In this document: positions 1 through 8,870 of the stretch, piece by piece
How the letters are laid out: each line of letters begins with the position of its first letter
Numbering within the stretch: position 1 is the first letter of the stretch
Origin: Acinetobacter junii CIP 64.5
Lineage (GTDB): Bacteria > Pseudomonadota > Gammaproteobacteria > Pseudomonadales > Moraxellaceae
DNA: 64,000 nucleotides
Direction: 5' to 3'
Assembly (NCBI RefSeq): GCF_000368765.1
Contig: NZ_KB849653.1
Coordinates: 256,001-320,000, forward strand
Made by a program: the position numbers and the translations under genes
Notes under the pieces: model-generated
Told to the model about the DNA's origin: nothing
Databases searched by the model: none
What the model saw: only the letters and a program-made list of their open reading frames with translations

Positions 1-294
1 CTTTTGTTTTTGTCCAATACATACGGGATCTGAATCTGACCGAATGTACCGATGTGGCAAACGATAACGCAGCCAACCTTTAGTTTGCGCTATAATCTGG
101 ACGTGTTCGGGCAATAAGCCGACTTCTTCTCTCAGTTCACGATAAAGTGCCTGTTCAGGGGTTTCTCCAAACTGGATCCCTCCTTGTGGAAATTGCCAAG
201 CATTGTGACCAATGCGTTTTGCCCATAAAACTTGTCCGTCATCGTTTGCCAAAATGATCCCGACGTTGGGTCGGAAACCTTCTGAATCGATCAT
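1..294 (-). CDS. rppH: RNA pyrophosphohydrolase RppH (Nudix), 3' end cut by window edge
   Basis: The minus strand from the ATG at 292-294 encodes 98 residues before the window ends. RppH removes pyrophosphate from the 5' end of mRNAs, which licenses RNase E decay. The Nudix box is complete at residues 38-59: GG at 38-39, E44 and the REL-REE-VG core at 52-59. The N-terminus [17 protein letters not shown] is typical of RppH, as is the WQFPQGG stretch before the box. The family is usually about 160 residues, so roughly 60 C-terminal residues lie outside. The gene is divergent from the HAD hydrolase. Confidence 0.93.
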   Translation of the reverse strand, partial: MIDSEGFRPNVGIILANDDGQVLWAKRIGHNAWQFPQGGIQFGETPEQALYRELREEVGLLPEHVQIIAQTKGWLRYRLPHRYIRSDSDPVCIGQKQK

Positions 295-477
295 TTGGCT
301 ACCTAAATTTTCTCTATATCGTTGACTTTGATCTCGGGGACAGTCACTCTTCACGTCCAACTCGAAAAAGGTCAAAGTAAAATGTTTAAAATTGCTATGA
401 TCTTAACGAATTTTTAGTCACTTACGGAAATAGATTTACGTTTTTTTTCTTTAATTTGCATTTAAATGAGCATTTAT

Positions 478-1137
478 ATGAAATTGGCTTTGTTTGATTT
501 AGATCACACCCTGTTAAATACCGATTCTGACCACTCATGGGGTGAGTTTTTAGTGAATGAAGGTTTGGTTGATCCAGTTCATCATCGTCAAATGAATGAT
601 AAATTCTACGAGGACTATAAGGCAGGACAACTTGATCCGATTGCTTATAACGAATTTGTCTTTGAATTTTTGACCAAGCATGACAATACTTATTTAACTG
701 AACTACACCAGTTGTTTATGCAAAAAGTGATTCGTCCCCAAATGCGTCCGAAAGGTTTTGATGCAATTAAAAAGCATCAAGATTTAGGTCATGCGATTGT
801 TGGGATTACTGCAACCAGTGATTTTATTACGGCTCCGATTTTTCGTGAATTTGGTATTACTGAAATTATTGCCACCAATGCCGAAGTTCTTGATGGGAAG
901 TATACGGGTAAGGTGACAGGTTTACCTTGTTATCAGAAAGGTAAGCTTGCTCGTTTAGATCAATGGTTAGAGGGAAGAGCAGTTGATGAGTCTTGGGCGT
1001 ATTCAGATTCGATTAATGATCGTTTTTTGCTTGAATATGCAACCCATGCAATTGCAGTGAATCCTGATGATCGTTTAGAAAAATTGGCGCAAGATCAAGA
1101 TTGGGATATTCAAGACTGGTCGATCGTATCCGTATAA
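478..1137 (+). CDS. HAD superfamily phosphatase, subfamily IB (PSPase-like)
   Basis: This 219-residue cytosolic hydrolase probably dephosphorylates a small molecule through an aspartyl-phosphate intermediate. Motif I is FDLDHT at residues 6-11 with D7 as nucleophile and D9 as acid/base. Motif II is the Thr in GITATSD near residue 105, and motif IV is YSDSINDR near residue 180. The helical cap between motifs I and II is that of the IB class, which includes phosphoserine phosphatase. I chose the ATG at 478 over 466 because homologues begin MKLALFD. A possible extended -10 (TGCTATGAT) lies at 394-401. The substrate cannot be read from sequence. Confidence 0.85.
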   Translation: MKLALFDLDHTLLNTDSDHSWGEFLVNEGLVDPVHHRQMNDKFYEDYKAGQLDPIAYNEFVFEFLTKHDNTYLTELHQLFMQKVIRPQMRPKGFDAIKKHQDLGHAIVGITATSDFITAPIFREFGITEIIATNAEVLDGKYTGKVTGLPCYQKGKLARLDQWLEGRAVDESWAYSDSINDRFLLEYATHAIAVNPDDRLEKLAQDQDWDIQDWSIVSV

Positions 1138-1203
1138 TCTTTACTTTGCTCACATAGTACTTATTATGTTAGAAGAATAGGTATTATGTGAATCGGAAAT
1201 ATC

Positions 1204-1446
1204 GTGAATAATAAGAATTCAGAGCGTAGACGATATCGCCGCTCAGATTGGGGTGAACAGTTCCTTAGCCAAGGTTTTGATGCCTTGATTAGTGAATTGT
1301 TATTCTACTTGATTATCCTTTTATTTGGGGGTGCAATAGGCGGCATTATTTTTGCCTGCATAACGTTTGGATTTGGCGCATTATTTTTGGTTTTACCCTT
1401 TGTGATGCTGCTTTATTATGTTGTTAGGAAATTTGTGAAAAAATAA
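1204..1446 (+). CDS. small membrane protein of unknown function
   Basis: This 80-residue ORF starts at a GTG. It has a charged N-terminus rich in Arg (ERRRYRRSDWGEQFL) followed by two hydrophobic segments, roughly residues 29-52 and 54-73, and a basic tail. It is probably a two-pass inner-membrane protein. I recognise no family. There is no strong Shine-Dalgarno sequence before the GTG, so the exact start is uncertain. It lies between the HAD phosphatase and the DUF2252 gene on the same strand, with gaps of about 65 bp on each side. Confidence 0.55.
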   Translation: MNNKNSERRRYRRSDWGEQFLSQGFDALISELLFYLIILLFGGAIGGIIFACITFGFGALFLVLPFVMLLYYVVRKFVKK

Positions 1447-1510
1447 AAAATATTTATCTGATCCATTCAATTTATTGTTATAACACTACTGAATTTATGT
1501 CGGGGGTGTT

Positions 1511-2947
1511 ATGAAAAAACAACAAATTAAACTGCCAAAACAACTTTGGACAGAAGACTGCATTGATCTTACTCGGCATAGTTATAAAGGTAAGTTACTG
1601 ACAAAAAAAGAAGGTTTTAAATTAGGAAAAGCGCAACGTCAAAAAGTTTCACGTGAACAGTTGTCACAACTATCGCAACGCCCTAAAGGTCTAACGGCTT
1701 TAAATATTTATGATTGGAGCAATCAAGGACGTTTAGAATTGCTTAAACCAATTCGTGCAAAACGTATGAGCGTTTCACCATTTACCTTTTATCGTGGTAT
1801 GCCTTCCTTGATGCTATTTGATCAAGCTTGGGAGCAGTCGAACTCTGGTCTATTCCAACAGATTTGTGGCGATTGTCATTTGAGTAATTTTGGTGGCTTT
1901 GCTAGTCCAGAACGTAACTTATTATTTGGTATTAATGATTTTGATGAGACTTTGGTTGCGCCATTTGAATGGGATTTAAAACGTTTAGCCACTAGCTTTG
2001 TGATTGCTGCACGTGATATTGATCTAGCAGATAATGTAGGATTAAAAGCAATTAAAACAATGCTGAACAGCTACCGTCAGCATCTACTGGAAAATACGGA
2101 ACTTTCACCATTACAAGTGTGGTACGAAAAAGTTGATGCCAGTACCTTGTTAGAAAATACTGAATGTCGAAAGCTAAGAAAGAAGCTTGCGAAGCATCTT
2201 GATTCTGCACAAAAAAGAAATGCATATTCTGTTTTGCCTAAGCTCACGCAAAAAGATGAAGATACAGGATTCCGCCATTTCGTGGATGATGCGCCATTAT
2301 TATGGCATCCAAATTCAGATGAACCATTTAGCAAAGATGTAGATATCTTCTTCAAACAATATCGTGAATCTTTGAAATATGATCGCCAAGTGCTCTTTGA
2401 TCGTTATCAACGCACTGATGTAGCGTTGAAGGTAGTCGGAGTCGGAAGTGTTGGGACACGATCAGCTATCGCATTATTCCAGGATGCGGATCGTGAACCA
2501 TTAATTTTACAAATGAAAGAAGCCAATCCTTCTATTCTTAGTCCGTTATTTTTGGACAAAGTGATACATGAGGGTGAGCGTGTAGTGCATGGTCAGCAAC
2601 TCATGCAAGCCGCTAGTGATATTTTCCTAGGTTTCTCTTCAACACTTGATCAACATTTCCATGTACGCCAATTACGCGATATGAAAATTTCAGTTGATCT
2701 GAGTGATATGGATGATGAATATTTTTATGAATATGCTGAAAGTTGTGGTTTGGCTTTAGCTCATGCTCACGCTAAGGCTGGAAATGCTGATGTATTGATG
2801 GGATATCTCGGTGAGGGTGGTGCGATCGTAGAGGTATTGCAATCGTATGCAGAAGCTTATGCAGAACGCAATCTAAATGACTATCAGCAATTTATGAATG
2901 AAGTTGCTGATGGTAAGATTCAGCTCGCTGGAGATGATGCGCTGTAA
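1511..2947 (+). CDS. DUF2252 family protein
   Basis: This 478-residue soluble protein matches the DUF2252 family. Three motifs recall phosphotransferases with a kinase-like fold: GDCHLSNFGG near residues 122-131, NDFDE near 144-148 and the following WDLKRLA. In such folds the His-Asn and Asp motifs bind metal and nucleotide, but no substrate is established, so an ATP-dependent role is only an inference. A GGGGTGTT sequence just upstream may act as the ribosome site. Two further little-known genes follow on the same strand, starting 53 bp downstream. Confidence 0.8.
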   Translation: MKKQQIKLPKQLWTEDCIDLTRHSYKGKLLTKKEGFKLGKAQRQKVSREQLSQLSQRPKGLTALNIYDWSNQGRLELLKPIRAKRMSVSPFTFYRGMPSLMLFDQAWEQSNSGLFQQICGDCHLSNFGGFASPERNLLFGINDFDETLVAPFEWDLKRLATSFVIAARDIDLADNVGLKAIKTMLNSYRQHLLENTELSPLQVWYEKVDASTLLENTECRKLRKKLAKHLDSAQKRNAYSVLPKLTQKDEDTGFRHFVDDAPLLWHPNSDEPFSKDVDIFFKQYRESLKYDRQVLFDRYQRTDVALKVVGVGSVGTRSAIALFQDADREPLILQMKEANPSILSPLFLDKVIHEGERVVHGQQLMQAASDIFLGFSSTLDQHFHVRQLRDMKISVDLSDMDDEYFYEYAESCGLALAHAHAKAGNADVLMGYLGEGGAIVEVLQSYAEAYAERNLNDYQQFMNEVADGKIQLAGDDAL

Positions 2948-3000
2948 CAATAAGTATGCTGCTACAGATGATATGAAATAATTCGAAAGGTTAGAGAAAA

Positions 3001-3747
3001 ATGTTTAATAAAATTATGTCTGGTTTGGGTCTTCAAGGCGTGACTGTAGAAACACGTTTACAGAATCCAAACTTGCAAGCAGGTGAGACACTGCATGGGG
3101 AAATTAGTTTCAAAGGGGGATCTTCTGATAAAGAAATTAATGGTCTTTATTTACAATTGATGACGATGGCAGAAGTAGAATCTGGTGATCATGAGTTTAA
3201 TCAACCTTTGGTTTTACAAGAATGGTTAGTGAATTCGAGATTCTTATTACCTGCACATCAGGCTCATTCTTTCCCATTTAGTATCCAATTGCCTTTTGAA
3301 ACACCAATTACAGAAGTTGCGTGTCGTAGAAATGGTGCGCGAGTTTGGATTCAGACTCATATGGATGTTGATTGGGGCTTAGATGCTACTGATCGTGATT
3401 ATCTAAAAGTACTGCCAACAGCAGCAATGCAAAGCTTTTTGCAAGCGATGCAACAGTGTGGTTTTGTTTTATCTACAGTTGATGTCGAAAAAGGACAGCT
3501 TACAGCTCGAAACTTTAGATCGACAATTGGCTGCTATCAGGAGTTAGAGTTTGTATCCTCACATATGTTTAGTGGCTTTAATGAGGTAGAAGTTTCATTC
3601 GTCGCTGAAGCACAGCAAACCCATATCATGTTAGAAATTGATCGTACATTCCGTTCAGATCAATTATTGACGATGATGATTTCAAATCAAAACCTTGATG
3701 TGAATCAAATCACACAGCAAATTCGCCGTTTATTACAGATTGCATAA
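3001..3747 (+). CDS. Spo0M-like (arrestin-fold) protein
   Basis: This 248-residue protein resembles the SpoOM/Spo0M family, whose N-terminal half adopts an arrestin-like beta-sandwich. Typical features are the start MFNKIMSGLGL, the strand pattern VETRLQNPNLQAGETLHGEI near residues 15-34, and WLVNSRFLLPAHQAHSFPFSI near residue 80. It has no signal peptide or membrane segment, so it is probably cytosolic. In Bacillus the family regulates sporulation; in non-sporing bacteria its role is unknown. It follows the DUF2252 gene and is closed by a strong terminator. Confidence 0.75.
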   Translation: MFNKIMSGLGLQGVTVETRLQNPNLQAGETLHGEISFKGGSSDKEINGLYLQLMTMAEVESGDHEFNQPLVLQEWLVNSRFLLPAHQAHSFPFSIQLPFETPITEVACRRNGARVWIQTHMDVDWGLDATDRDYLKVLPTAAMQSFLQAMQQCGFVLSTVDVEKGQLTARNFRSTIGCYQELEFVSSHMFSGFNEVEVSFVAEAQQTHIMLEIDRTFRSDQLLTMMISNQNLDVNQITQQIRRLLQIA

Positions 3748-3754
3748 TCAAGTT

Positions 3755-3783
3755 AAAAGCCTCCCATTTGGGAGGTTTTTTTT
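3755..3783 (+). terminator. Rho-independent terminator after Spo0M-like gene
   Basis: The stem CCTCCC (3760-3765) pairs with GGGAGG (3770-3775) around a four-base loop and is followed by eight T residues. Confidence 0.9.
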
Positions 3784-3821
3784 GTCATATAACTGTCATC
3801 TTTTCTTCTTAAGATAAAACT

Positions 3822-4577
3822 ATGAAAATAAAAATAAATCAGGAAGAAAATACTTCCCCTAAGCTTGATGCGTTACTGAAACTAGATCGACAACAACAAC
3901 ACTTAAAAATACGATGGATTATATTGCCCATCTTGATTGTTCTACTAATGTTTAGTTGGCAACAACATCTGTTTACAGCTTGGGTGATTTTGCCGAGTAT
4001 ATGGATGCTGCTGGTCTTTAACCATTTACTGATCATTCGAAGCAGAAGACAAAAACTACAAAAGATTCAAGAGATAAAACTTGACCCTGTTTTTATGCGA
4101 TCGTTACAACAACGCTATCCGCATATTAGTTTAAATCAACGTCGTCTGATAGAGGTAGGATTTAAAGATTATCTAGCCCTGCACGCAATTCAACAGCAAG
4201 CATATGCAATGCCTTCAAACGCAGTCGATGCCTTATGGCATGAGATGTTGGAATATCCTGATCAATACAGAAAATTATGCATTCAGACTATTGGTCGAGA
4301 GTTGAATCATCATCCTTATGGTGATGAGACTCAAGCAGAGCAACAAGCGAAGCAATTATTTGAAGCATGGAAATATAGTTGTATGTTGCATGGATATAAT
4401 CCTAGAAACACGACGCAAATGCCTCGATTATTTGTAATTGACCAAGCTTTGAATTGGGAGCATGGACAACACTTTGATTTGGATAAAATGACTAAAGATT
4501 ATGCAAAATATTTACAAGAACAGTCGTCCTCATCATCGAGTTGTGGAAGTAGTTGTAGCAGTTGTGGTGGGGATTAA
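3822..4577 (+). CDS. membrane-anchored protein with GRDP-like domain and Ser/Cys-rich tail
   Basis: This 251-residue protein has two hydrophobic segments at about residues 30-47 and 50-71. A soluble region follows with the pattern AVDALWHEML ... LNHHPYG near residues 128-162. That pattern is seen in glycine-rich-domain-protein-like (DUF1399-type) sequences, where WHE and HHP are conserved. The C-terminus is the low-complexity run SSSSSCGSSCSSCGGD, containing four Cys. Such tails occur on several uncharacterised bacterial membrane proteins and may bind metal or carry a modification, but that is inference. It converges with the LysR gene, with only 2 bp between them. Confidence 0.6.
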   Translation: MKIKINQEENTSPKLDALLKLDRQQQHLKIRWIILPILIVLLMFSWQQHLFTAWVILPSIWMLLVFNHLLIIRSRRQKLQKIQEIKLDPVFMRSLQQRYPHISLNQRRLIEVGFKDYLALHAIQQQAYAMPSNAVDALWHEMLEYPDQYRKLCIQTIGRELNHHPYGDETQAEQQAKQLFEAWKYSCMLHGYNPRNTTQMPRLFVIDQALNWEHGQHFDLDKMTKDYAKYLQEQSSSSSSCGSSCSSCGGD

Positions 4578-4579
4578 AT

Positions 4580-5443
4580 TTAATCATTTTTCATCAGTTG
4601 AATCAGCTCTTCAGCAGCTCTAGATTGAATCCGCGCAGGATGCCAAACCATGCCGAGTTGACGATTCATTTTTAAATTTAAATCGAGTTGTTTTAAATCT
4701 TCGTTTAGAAATGTTTTAGGCAAAACCGACCAACCCAAACCTATTGACACAAGCATCCTAATAGATTCTAAAGGATTGTTACTCATGGTTATTTTTGGTT
4801 TTAGACCATTCTTTTCAAACTCTGACAACGTAATTTGACTCGTATAAGTTTGTGCAGCAGGCAAAAGACTAGGATAGGCGATCAAATCTTCAAGATTAAG
4901 TTGAGTTTGTTTTGCCAAAGGATGAAAAGGTGCGCTCACAAATACTAAGGGGTCATTCCAAATGGTCACGTAGCTGAGTCGATCATCACCTGCTGGCGGT
5001 AACGTTAAAAAGGCAAGTTCTAACTCTCCTGCAAGGACTTGTTCATGTGCTTGTTCAGAGTCAACAAAATGCACATCTAAAGTGACTTGAGGAAAAAGTT
5101 GAACAAATTTCTTAAGTGGTTCGGCGAGATGATGTAGACCAATATGATGGCTAGTGCCAATTTTAAGGCGACCTTGCACCTGAGTCTGTTCATGGCTAAG
5201 TGTGTGGTGAATCTCACCTAATTCATTTAACCATGTCTTTACTTTTGGAAGTAATGAATGTGCAGCATGTGTTGGTTGAATACCACGACCTGCTGACTCA
5301 AATAATTTTACGCCAAAATAATCTTCTAAACTATGAATACGTTTAGTGACTGCAGGTTGAGTGATAAATAATAATTCTGCAGCGATTGAAATAGAACCTG
5401 TTTCCATCACTTTCACAAATGCTTCAAAAGCAGCAAGATTCAT
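4580..5443 (-). CDS. LysR-type transcriptional regulator
   Basis: This 287-residue protein has an N-terminal winged helix-turn-helix (residues 1-60: AAFEAFVKVMETGSISIAAE, then TQPAVTKRIHSLED) and a C-terminal effector-binding domain starting near residue 90 (GRLKIGTSHHIG). A LysR gene also precedes leuC in Pseudomonas, as I recall that region, so this may be the conserved neighbour and could respond to a leucine-pathway metabolite. Here, however, a DUF2061 gene lies between it and leuC. The effector is not known from sequence. Confidence 0.88.
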   Translation of the reverse strand: MNLAAFEAFVKVMETGSISIAAELLFITQPAVTKRIHSLEDYFGVKLFESAGRGIQPTHAAHSLLPKVKTWLNELGEIHHTLSHEQTQVQGRLKIGTSHHIGLHHLAEPLKKFVQLFPQVTLDVHFVDSEQAHEQVLAGELELAFLTLPPAGDDRLSYVTIWNDPLVFVSAPFHPLAKQTQLNLEDLIAYPSLLPAAQTYTSQITLSEFEKNGLKPKITMSNNPLESIRMLVSIGLGWSVLPKTFLNEDLKQLDLNLKMNRQLGMVWHPARIQSRAAEELIQLMKND

Positions 5444-5494
5444 ATTGGCTTTCCATAAGGCGTTTAAATTCGTTGTATCTGCAACGGATAGGTT

Positions 5495-5701
5495 CTAGAA
5501 ACGACTCCATACTTTTTCATGGAAGAAAAATGCAAAGGCTTGCACTGTTGGCTCAAGCAAACTGAGCGTTGCTGCCATGATCAAATTGCCTGTCACTAGA
5601 TATGCCACCATCATAGCAACAGTGATGTGCATGATGTAGTAACTCAAGGTTTTTTTTAAAGTTCGTTGGTTATTTATCACGAATTTTTGAATATTTGCCA
5701 T
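5495..5701 (-). CDS. DUF2061 small membrane protein
   Basis: This protein of about 68 residues has two hydrophobic segments (SYYIMHITVAMMVAYLVTG and IMAATLSLLEPTVQAFAFFF) and the terminal HEKVW, which fit DUF2061. I prefer the ATG at 5701 because GGTGA lies six bases upstream; an earlier in-frame ATG at 5713 would add four residues. A Fur-box-like sequence sits at 5733-5752, just upstream, so iron-responsive control is possible. The cellular role is unknown. Confidence 0.75.
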   Translation of the reverse strand: MANIQKFVINNQRTLKKTLSYYIMHITVAMMVAYLVTGNLIMAATLSLLEPTVQAFAFFFHEKVWSRF

Positions 5702-5713
5702 CTGAGTCACCAT

Positions 5714-6020
5714 TTTAAATCTTAATTATTTAAATAATAATCATTATCATTTGTATTGTAAAAAAGAATTTTTAGCTTGCCGTTATTGGATTTATAAATG
5801 AATCAACGATAAGTCTTCATCTGAGTGCTAGTTTCTAGTTTTTTATATAATTCAAGCTTATATATCATTTGAAATCCGGAATCATTTGAAAGAGTTTTTT
5901 ATTCCTAAAAGTTTGTTAATTTATAAAAATGATAAATTAGATTTATGTGAAACGGTTGTTATAATCAAGCTAAGATTACAAATACCCAGTCTTATGGCAA
6001 GCACCACGGAGAGCGAAGAC
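5714..6020 (+). promoter_or_regulatory. leuC upstream region with candidate sigma-70 promoter
   Basis: This gap of about 300 bp holds the Fur-like box near its left end and a perfect -10 hexamer TATAAT at 5960-5965. The best -35 at a 17-bp spacing is a weak TTAGAT (5937-5942). I find no leucine-codon-rich leader peptide with an attenuator hairpin, so leu attenuation of the enterobacterial kind is not evident. Confidence 0.5.
5733..5752 (-). promoter_or_regulatory. candidate Fur box upstream of the DUF2061 gene
   Basis: The plus strand reads AATAATAATCATTATCATT. It contains three near-consecutive copies of the NATWAT hexamer arrangement that Fur recognises. It lies within about 35-50 bp of the DUF2061 start. 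The flank is very AT-rich, so chance similarity is possible. Confidence 0.5.
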
Positions 6021-7439
6021 ATGGCAGGCAAAACATTATATGACAAATTATGGGATGATCATTTAGTCACTGAGCGTGATGATGGATCGTGTTTAATTTA
6101 TATTGATCGTCATTTATTACATGAAGTGACTAGTCCACAAGCATTTGAGGGTTTACAGCTTGCAGGACGTCAACCATGGCGTTTAAGTGCCAATGTCGCA
6201 ACACCTGACCACAATGTACCGACCTCTAAAAAAGAGCGTGAACAAGGCATTGCAGGGATTGAAGATGATACTTCTCGTATCCAAGTTCAAACCTTAGATG
6301 ATAACTGTAAGACCTTTAATATCGTTGAATTTGGTATTAATGATATCCGTCAAGGTATCGCACATGTTGTTGGTCCAGAACAAGGTTTAACATTACCTGG
6401 TATGACTGTTGTGTGTGGTGATTCTCACACGGCTACGCATGGTGCATTTGGTTGTTTAGCACATGGTATCGGGACATCTGAAGTTGAACATGTTTTAGCG
6501 ACTCAATGCTTGGTACAGAAAAAATCGAAGAATATGCTTGTTCGTGTTGACGGTGTATTAGGTAAAGGAGTCACTCCCAAAGACGTGGTTTTAGCGATTA
6601 TTGGTAAAATCGGTACAGCAGGTGGCACAGGTTACGCAATCGAATTTGGCGGTCAAGTATTCCGTGATATGTCGATTGAAGGTCGTATGACTGTTTGTAA
6701 TATGGCGATTGAGGCTGGTGCACGCGTTGGTATGGTTGCTGTAGATGATAAAACCATTGAATATGTAAAAGGTCGTAACTACGCACCTCAAGCAGAGCAA
6801 TGGGATCAAGCAGTTGCATACTGGAATACTTTACATTCTGATGCAGATGCTGTGTTTGATGCTGTTGTTGAGTTAAACGGTGCAGAAATTGAACCGCAAG
6901 TGTCTTGGGGAACTTCACCAGAAATGGTGATTCCTGTATCACAAGCAGTACCGACTTTAGAGCAAGCTAAAGATGACGTGCAACGTAATGATTGGACACG
7001 TGCATATCAATATATGGGCTTAAATGCAGGTCAAGCATTGGCAGATATCCAATTAGATCGAGTGTTTATTGGTTCTTGTACAAACTCACGTATCGAAGAT
7101 ATTCGTGCGGCTGCTGAAGTTGTCAAAGGTCGTAAAGTTGCTGCTAGCATTAAACAGGCGATGATTGTTCCTGGATCTGGCTTAGTCAAACAACAAGCAG
7201 AACAAGAAGGTTTAGATCAGATTTTCTTGGAAGCAGGTTTTGAATGGCGTGAACCAGGTTGCTCAATGTGTTTAGCGATGAATGCTGATAAATTGCAACC
7301 AGGTGAGCATTGTGCATCGACTTCAAATCGTAATTTTGAAGGTCGTCAAGGTAATGGTGGGCGTACTCATTTGGTTAGTCCAGCAATGGCAGCAGCGGCA
7401 GCAATTGCAGGTCATTTTGTTGATGTTCGTTCATTCTAA
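6021..7439 (+). CDS. leuC: 3-isopropylmalate dehydratase large subunit
   Basis: LeuC and LeuD form isopropylmalate isomerase, which interconverts 2- and 3-isopropylmalate in leucine synthesis. The 472-residue product shows the aconitase-type cysteines for a 4Fe-4S cluster: one in [14 protein letters not shown] and two in GCSMCLAMN. It also has the HTATHGAFG motif. I chose the ATG at 6021, giving [14 protein letters not shown], because GGAGAGCGAAG lies just before it; the frame stays open upstream to 5886, but that extension is unlike the family and spans the promoter. leuD follows after 12 bp. Confidence 0.97.
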   Translation: MAGKTLYDKLWDDHLVTERDDGSCLIYIDRHLLHEVTSPQAFEGLQLAGRQPWRLSANVATPDHNVPTSKKEREQGIAGIEDDTSRIQVQTLDDNCKTFNIVEFGINDIRQGIAHVVGPEQGLTLPGMTVVCGDSHTATHGAFGCLAHGIGTSEVEHVLATQCLVQKKSKNMLVRVDGVLGKGVTPKDVVLAIIGKIGTAGGTGYAIEFGGQVFRDMSIEGRMTVCNMAIEAGARVGMVAVDDKTIEYVKGRNYAPQAEQWDQAVAYWNTLHSDADAVFDAVVELNGAEIEPQVSWGTSPEMVIPVSQAVPTLEQAKDDVQRNDWTRAYQYMGLNAGQALADIQLDRVFIGSCTNSRIEDIRAAAEVVKGRKVAASIKQAMIVPGSGLVKQQAEQEGLDQIFLEAGFEWREPGCSMCLAMNADKLQPGEHCASTSNRNFEGRQGNGGRTHLVSPAMAAAAAIAGHFVDVRSF

Positions 7440-7451
7440 AGGAGCTAAATC

Positions 7452-8102
7452 ATGGAAAAATACACTGTAGAACAAGGTATTGTTGCACCTTTAGATCGTG
7501 CCAATGTCGATACGGATTTGATTATTCCAAAACAGTTTTTGAAGTCAATTAAGCGCACAGGTTTTGGCGATAACTTATTTGATGAGTTGCGTTATTTGGA
7601 CGAAGGTTATTTGGGGCAGGACATTAGTAAACGTCCAAAGAATCCAGATTTTGTTTTAAATAAACCGCGCTATCAAGGTTCAACAATTCTATTGGCTCGT
7701 ACTAATTTCGGTTGTGGTTCTAGCCGTGAACACGCGCCTTGGGCATTAAATGAATATGGTTTCCGTACTGTAATTGCGCCAAGTTTTGCAGATATTTTCT
7801 TCAATAATTGTTTCAAAAATGGCATGTTGCCGGTGATCTTGTCTGAAGAGATTGTTGATCAGTTATTTAAAGAGTGCGCTGAAACAGAAGCTTATCAACT
7901 TACAATTGATTTAGCTGCACAAGAAGTACGTACTCCGAATGGAGAGGCGTTTAAGTTTGAAATTGATCCATTCCGTAAGCACTGCTTATTAAATGGTTTG
8001 GATGATATTGGCTTAACATTACAAGCTGCCGATGATATTCGTCGTTACGAAGAAAAGGCAAAACAACAACGCCCATGGGTGTTTCAAGAGATCCAAGCTT
8101 AG
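7452..8102 (+). CDS. leuD: 3-isopropylmalate dehydratase small subunit
   Basis: This 216-residue partner of LeuC forms the swivelling domain of isopropylmalate isomerase. The N-terminus has the family pattern [19 protein letters not shown], and the substrate-contact loop [15 protein letters not shown] lies near residues 83-97. A strong ribosome site (AAAGGAGCT) precedes the ATG, and the gene is 12 bp from leuC, so the two are co-translated in similar amounts. Confidence 0.97.
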   Translation: MEKYTVEQGIVAPLDRANVDTDLIIPKQFLKSIKRTGFGDNLFDELRYLDEGYLGQDISKRPKNPDFVLNKPRYQGSTILLARTNFGCGSSREHAPWALNEYGFRTVIAPSFADIFFNNCFKNGMLPVILSEEIVDQLFKECAETEAYQLTIDLAAQEVRTPNGEAFKFEIDPFRKHCLLNGLDDIGLTLQAADDIRRYEEKAKQQRPWVFQEIQA

Positions 8103-8188
8103 CTATTTATATTATTTAAATGTAAATATGAAGCGATGTCTTGGAGACATTTTGAACATAACCATAGCGCGGTGATTGAACTCTTGTT

Positions 8189-8221
8189 AACATGCAAGCG
8201 AATACAATTTGCTTGCATGTT
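8189..8221. repeat. 11-bp perfect inverted repeat between leuD and the lipoprotein gene
   Basis: AACATGCAAGC (8189-8199) is matched exactly by GCTTGCATGTT (8211-8221) with an 11-base spacer. No T-tract follows, so it is not a standard terminator. It could be an mRNA-stabilising or processing hairpin, or an operator, in the leuD-leuB intercistronic region. Confidence 0.7.
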
Positions 8222-8249
8222 TGCATGAAATGAGGACTGGGCTTGAATA

Positions 8250-8825
8250 ATGAAAAGAAAATTCGCTCGCAGTAGTTTGCTGTGTTTATTTGTCGGTACG
8301 ACTTTAACTGCGTGTCAGAATGCACCAAATGTAGTTGATCAAGTTCGTATTGCGCAAAATGCACTAGAAGACAAAGCGGAAAATGCAACTTTATATTGTT
8401 CAGGTGTTGATAACTGTGAGTTTGAACGACTAGGTGATACTGTCGTGATGGATCCCAAATCACGTCGTATTAGCTCACAAGCAATGGAAAAAGGAATTGT
8501 TCGGTTACATGGTCCAGTGTTTAGTCGGAAGCAACAAGTTTATCTCAGCGTGCCTGCTAAACAATATGAAGTAGTGATTCGTTATTATCCTATTTCACCA
8601 GACCGTGCTGAAACTTTTCATGTGATTCATGCGTTTAAGTCTAACCAGCGTTATACCTTCAAAATGTACCGAGATAGAGCACATCAGTCAGGTAGCTTGT
8701 TAAAAGTCTCTGTGCCTGAACCTTTATGTGTGGATTTACTACAAGAGCAACGAACAATCCGCCGTTTCTGTCGTCCATTTGATGTCAGTACGGGATTGGG
8801 TGAGTTTGTAGAAAAGAAAATTTAA
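8250..8825 (+). CDS. putative lipoprotein between leuD and leuB
   Basis: This 191-residue protein begins with a lipoprotein signal (MKRKFARSSLLCLFVGTTLTACQNAP): a basic N-terminus, a hydrophobic core and the lipobox LTAC with Cys22 or so as the lipidation site. The residue after Cys is Gln, which favours outer-membrane sorting. The mature part is hydrophilic and contains four further Cys, two in LYCSGVDNCEFERLGD and two near the C-terminus. I do not recognise a family. It lies inside the leucine cluster on the same strand and is probably co-transcribed with leuB, although a role in leucine synthesis is unlikely. Confidence 0.7.
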   Translation: MKRKFARSSLLCLFVGTTLTACQNAPNVVDQVRIAQNALEDKAENATLYCSGVDNCEFERLGDTVVMDPKSRRISSQAMEKGIVRLHGPVFSRKQQVYLSVPAKQYEVVIRYYPISPDRAETFHVIHAFKSNQRYTFKMYRDRAHQSGSLLKVSVPEPLCVDLLQEQRTIRRFCRPFDVSTGLGEFVEKKI

Positions 8826-8870
8826 TCGACGTGCAGTGTCGTAACTGCTTACATGAAACTGGAAAAATAG

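Noticed and set aside
2077..2355. Minus-strand ORF inside the DUF2252 gene
   Set aside because: It is a low-complexity shadow of the real gene with no homology pattern.
5886..6020. N-terminal extension of leuC to 5886
   Set aside because: The extension is unlike LeuC and spans the likely promoter; the ATG at 6021 has a good ribosome site and gives the family start.
5960..6020. Leucine leader peptide and attenuator before leuC
   Set aside because: No short ORF with a leucine-codon run and no terminator hairpin is visible.
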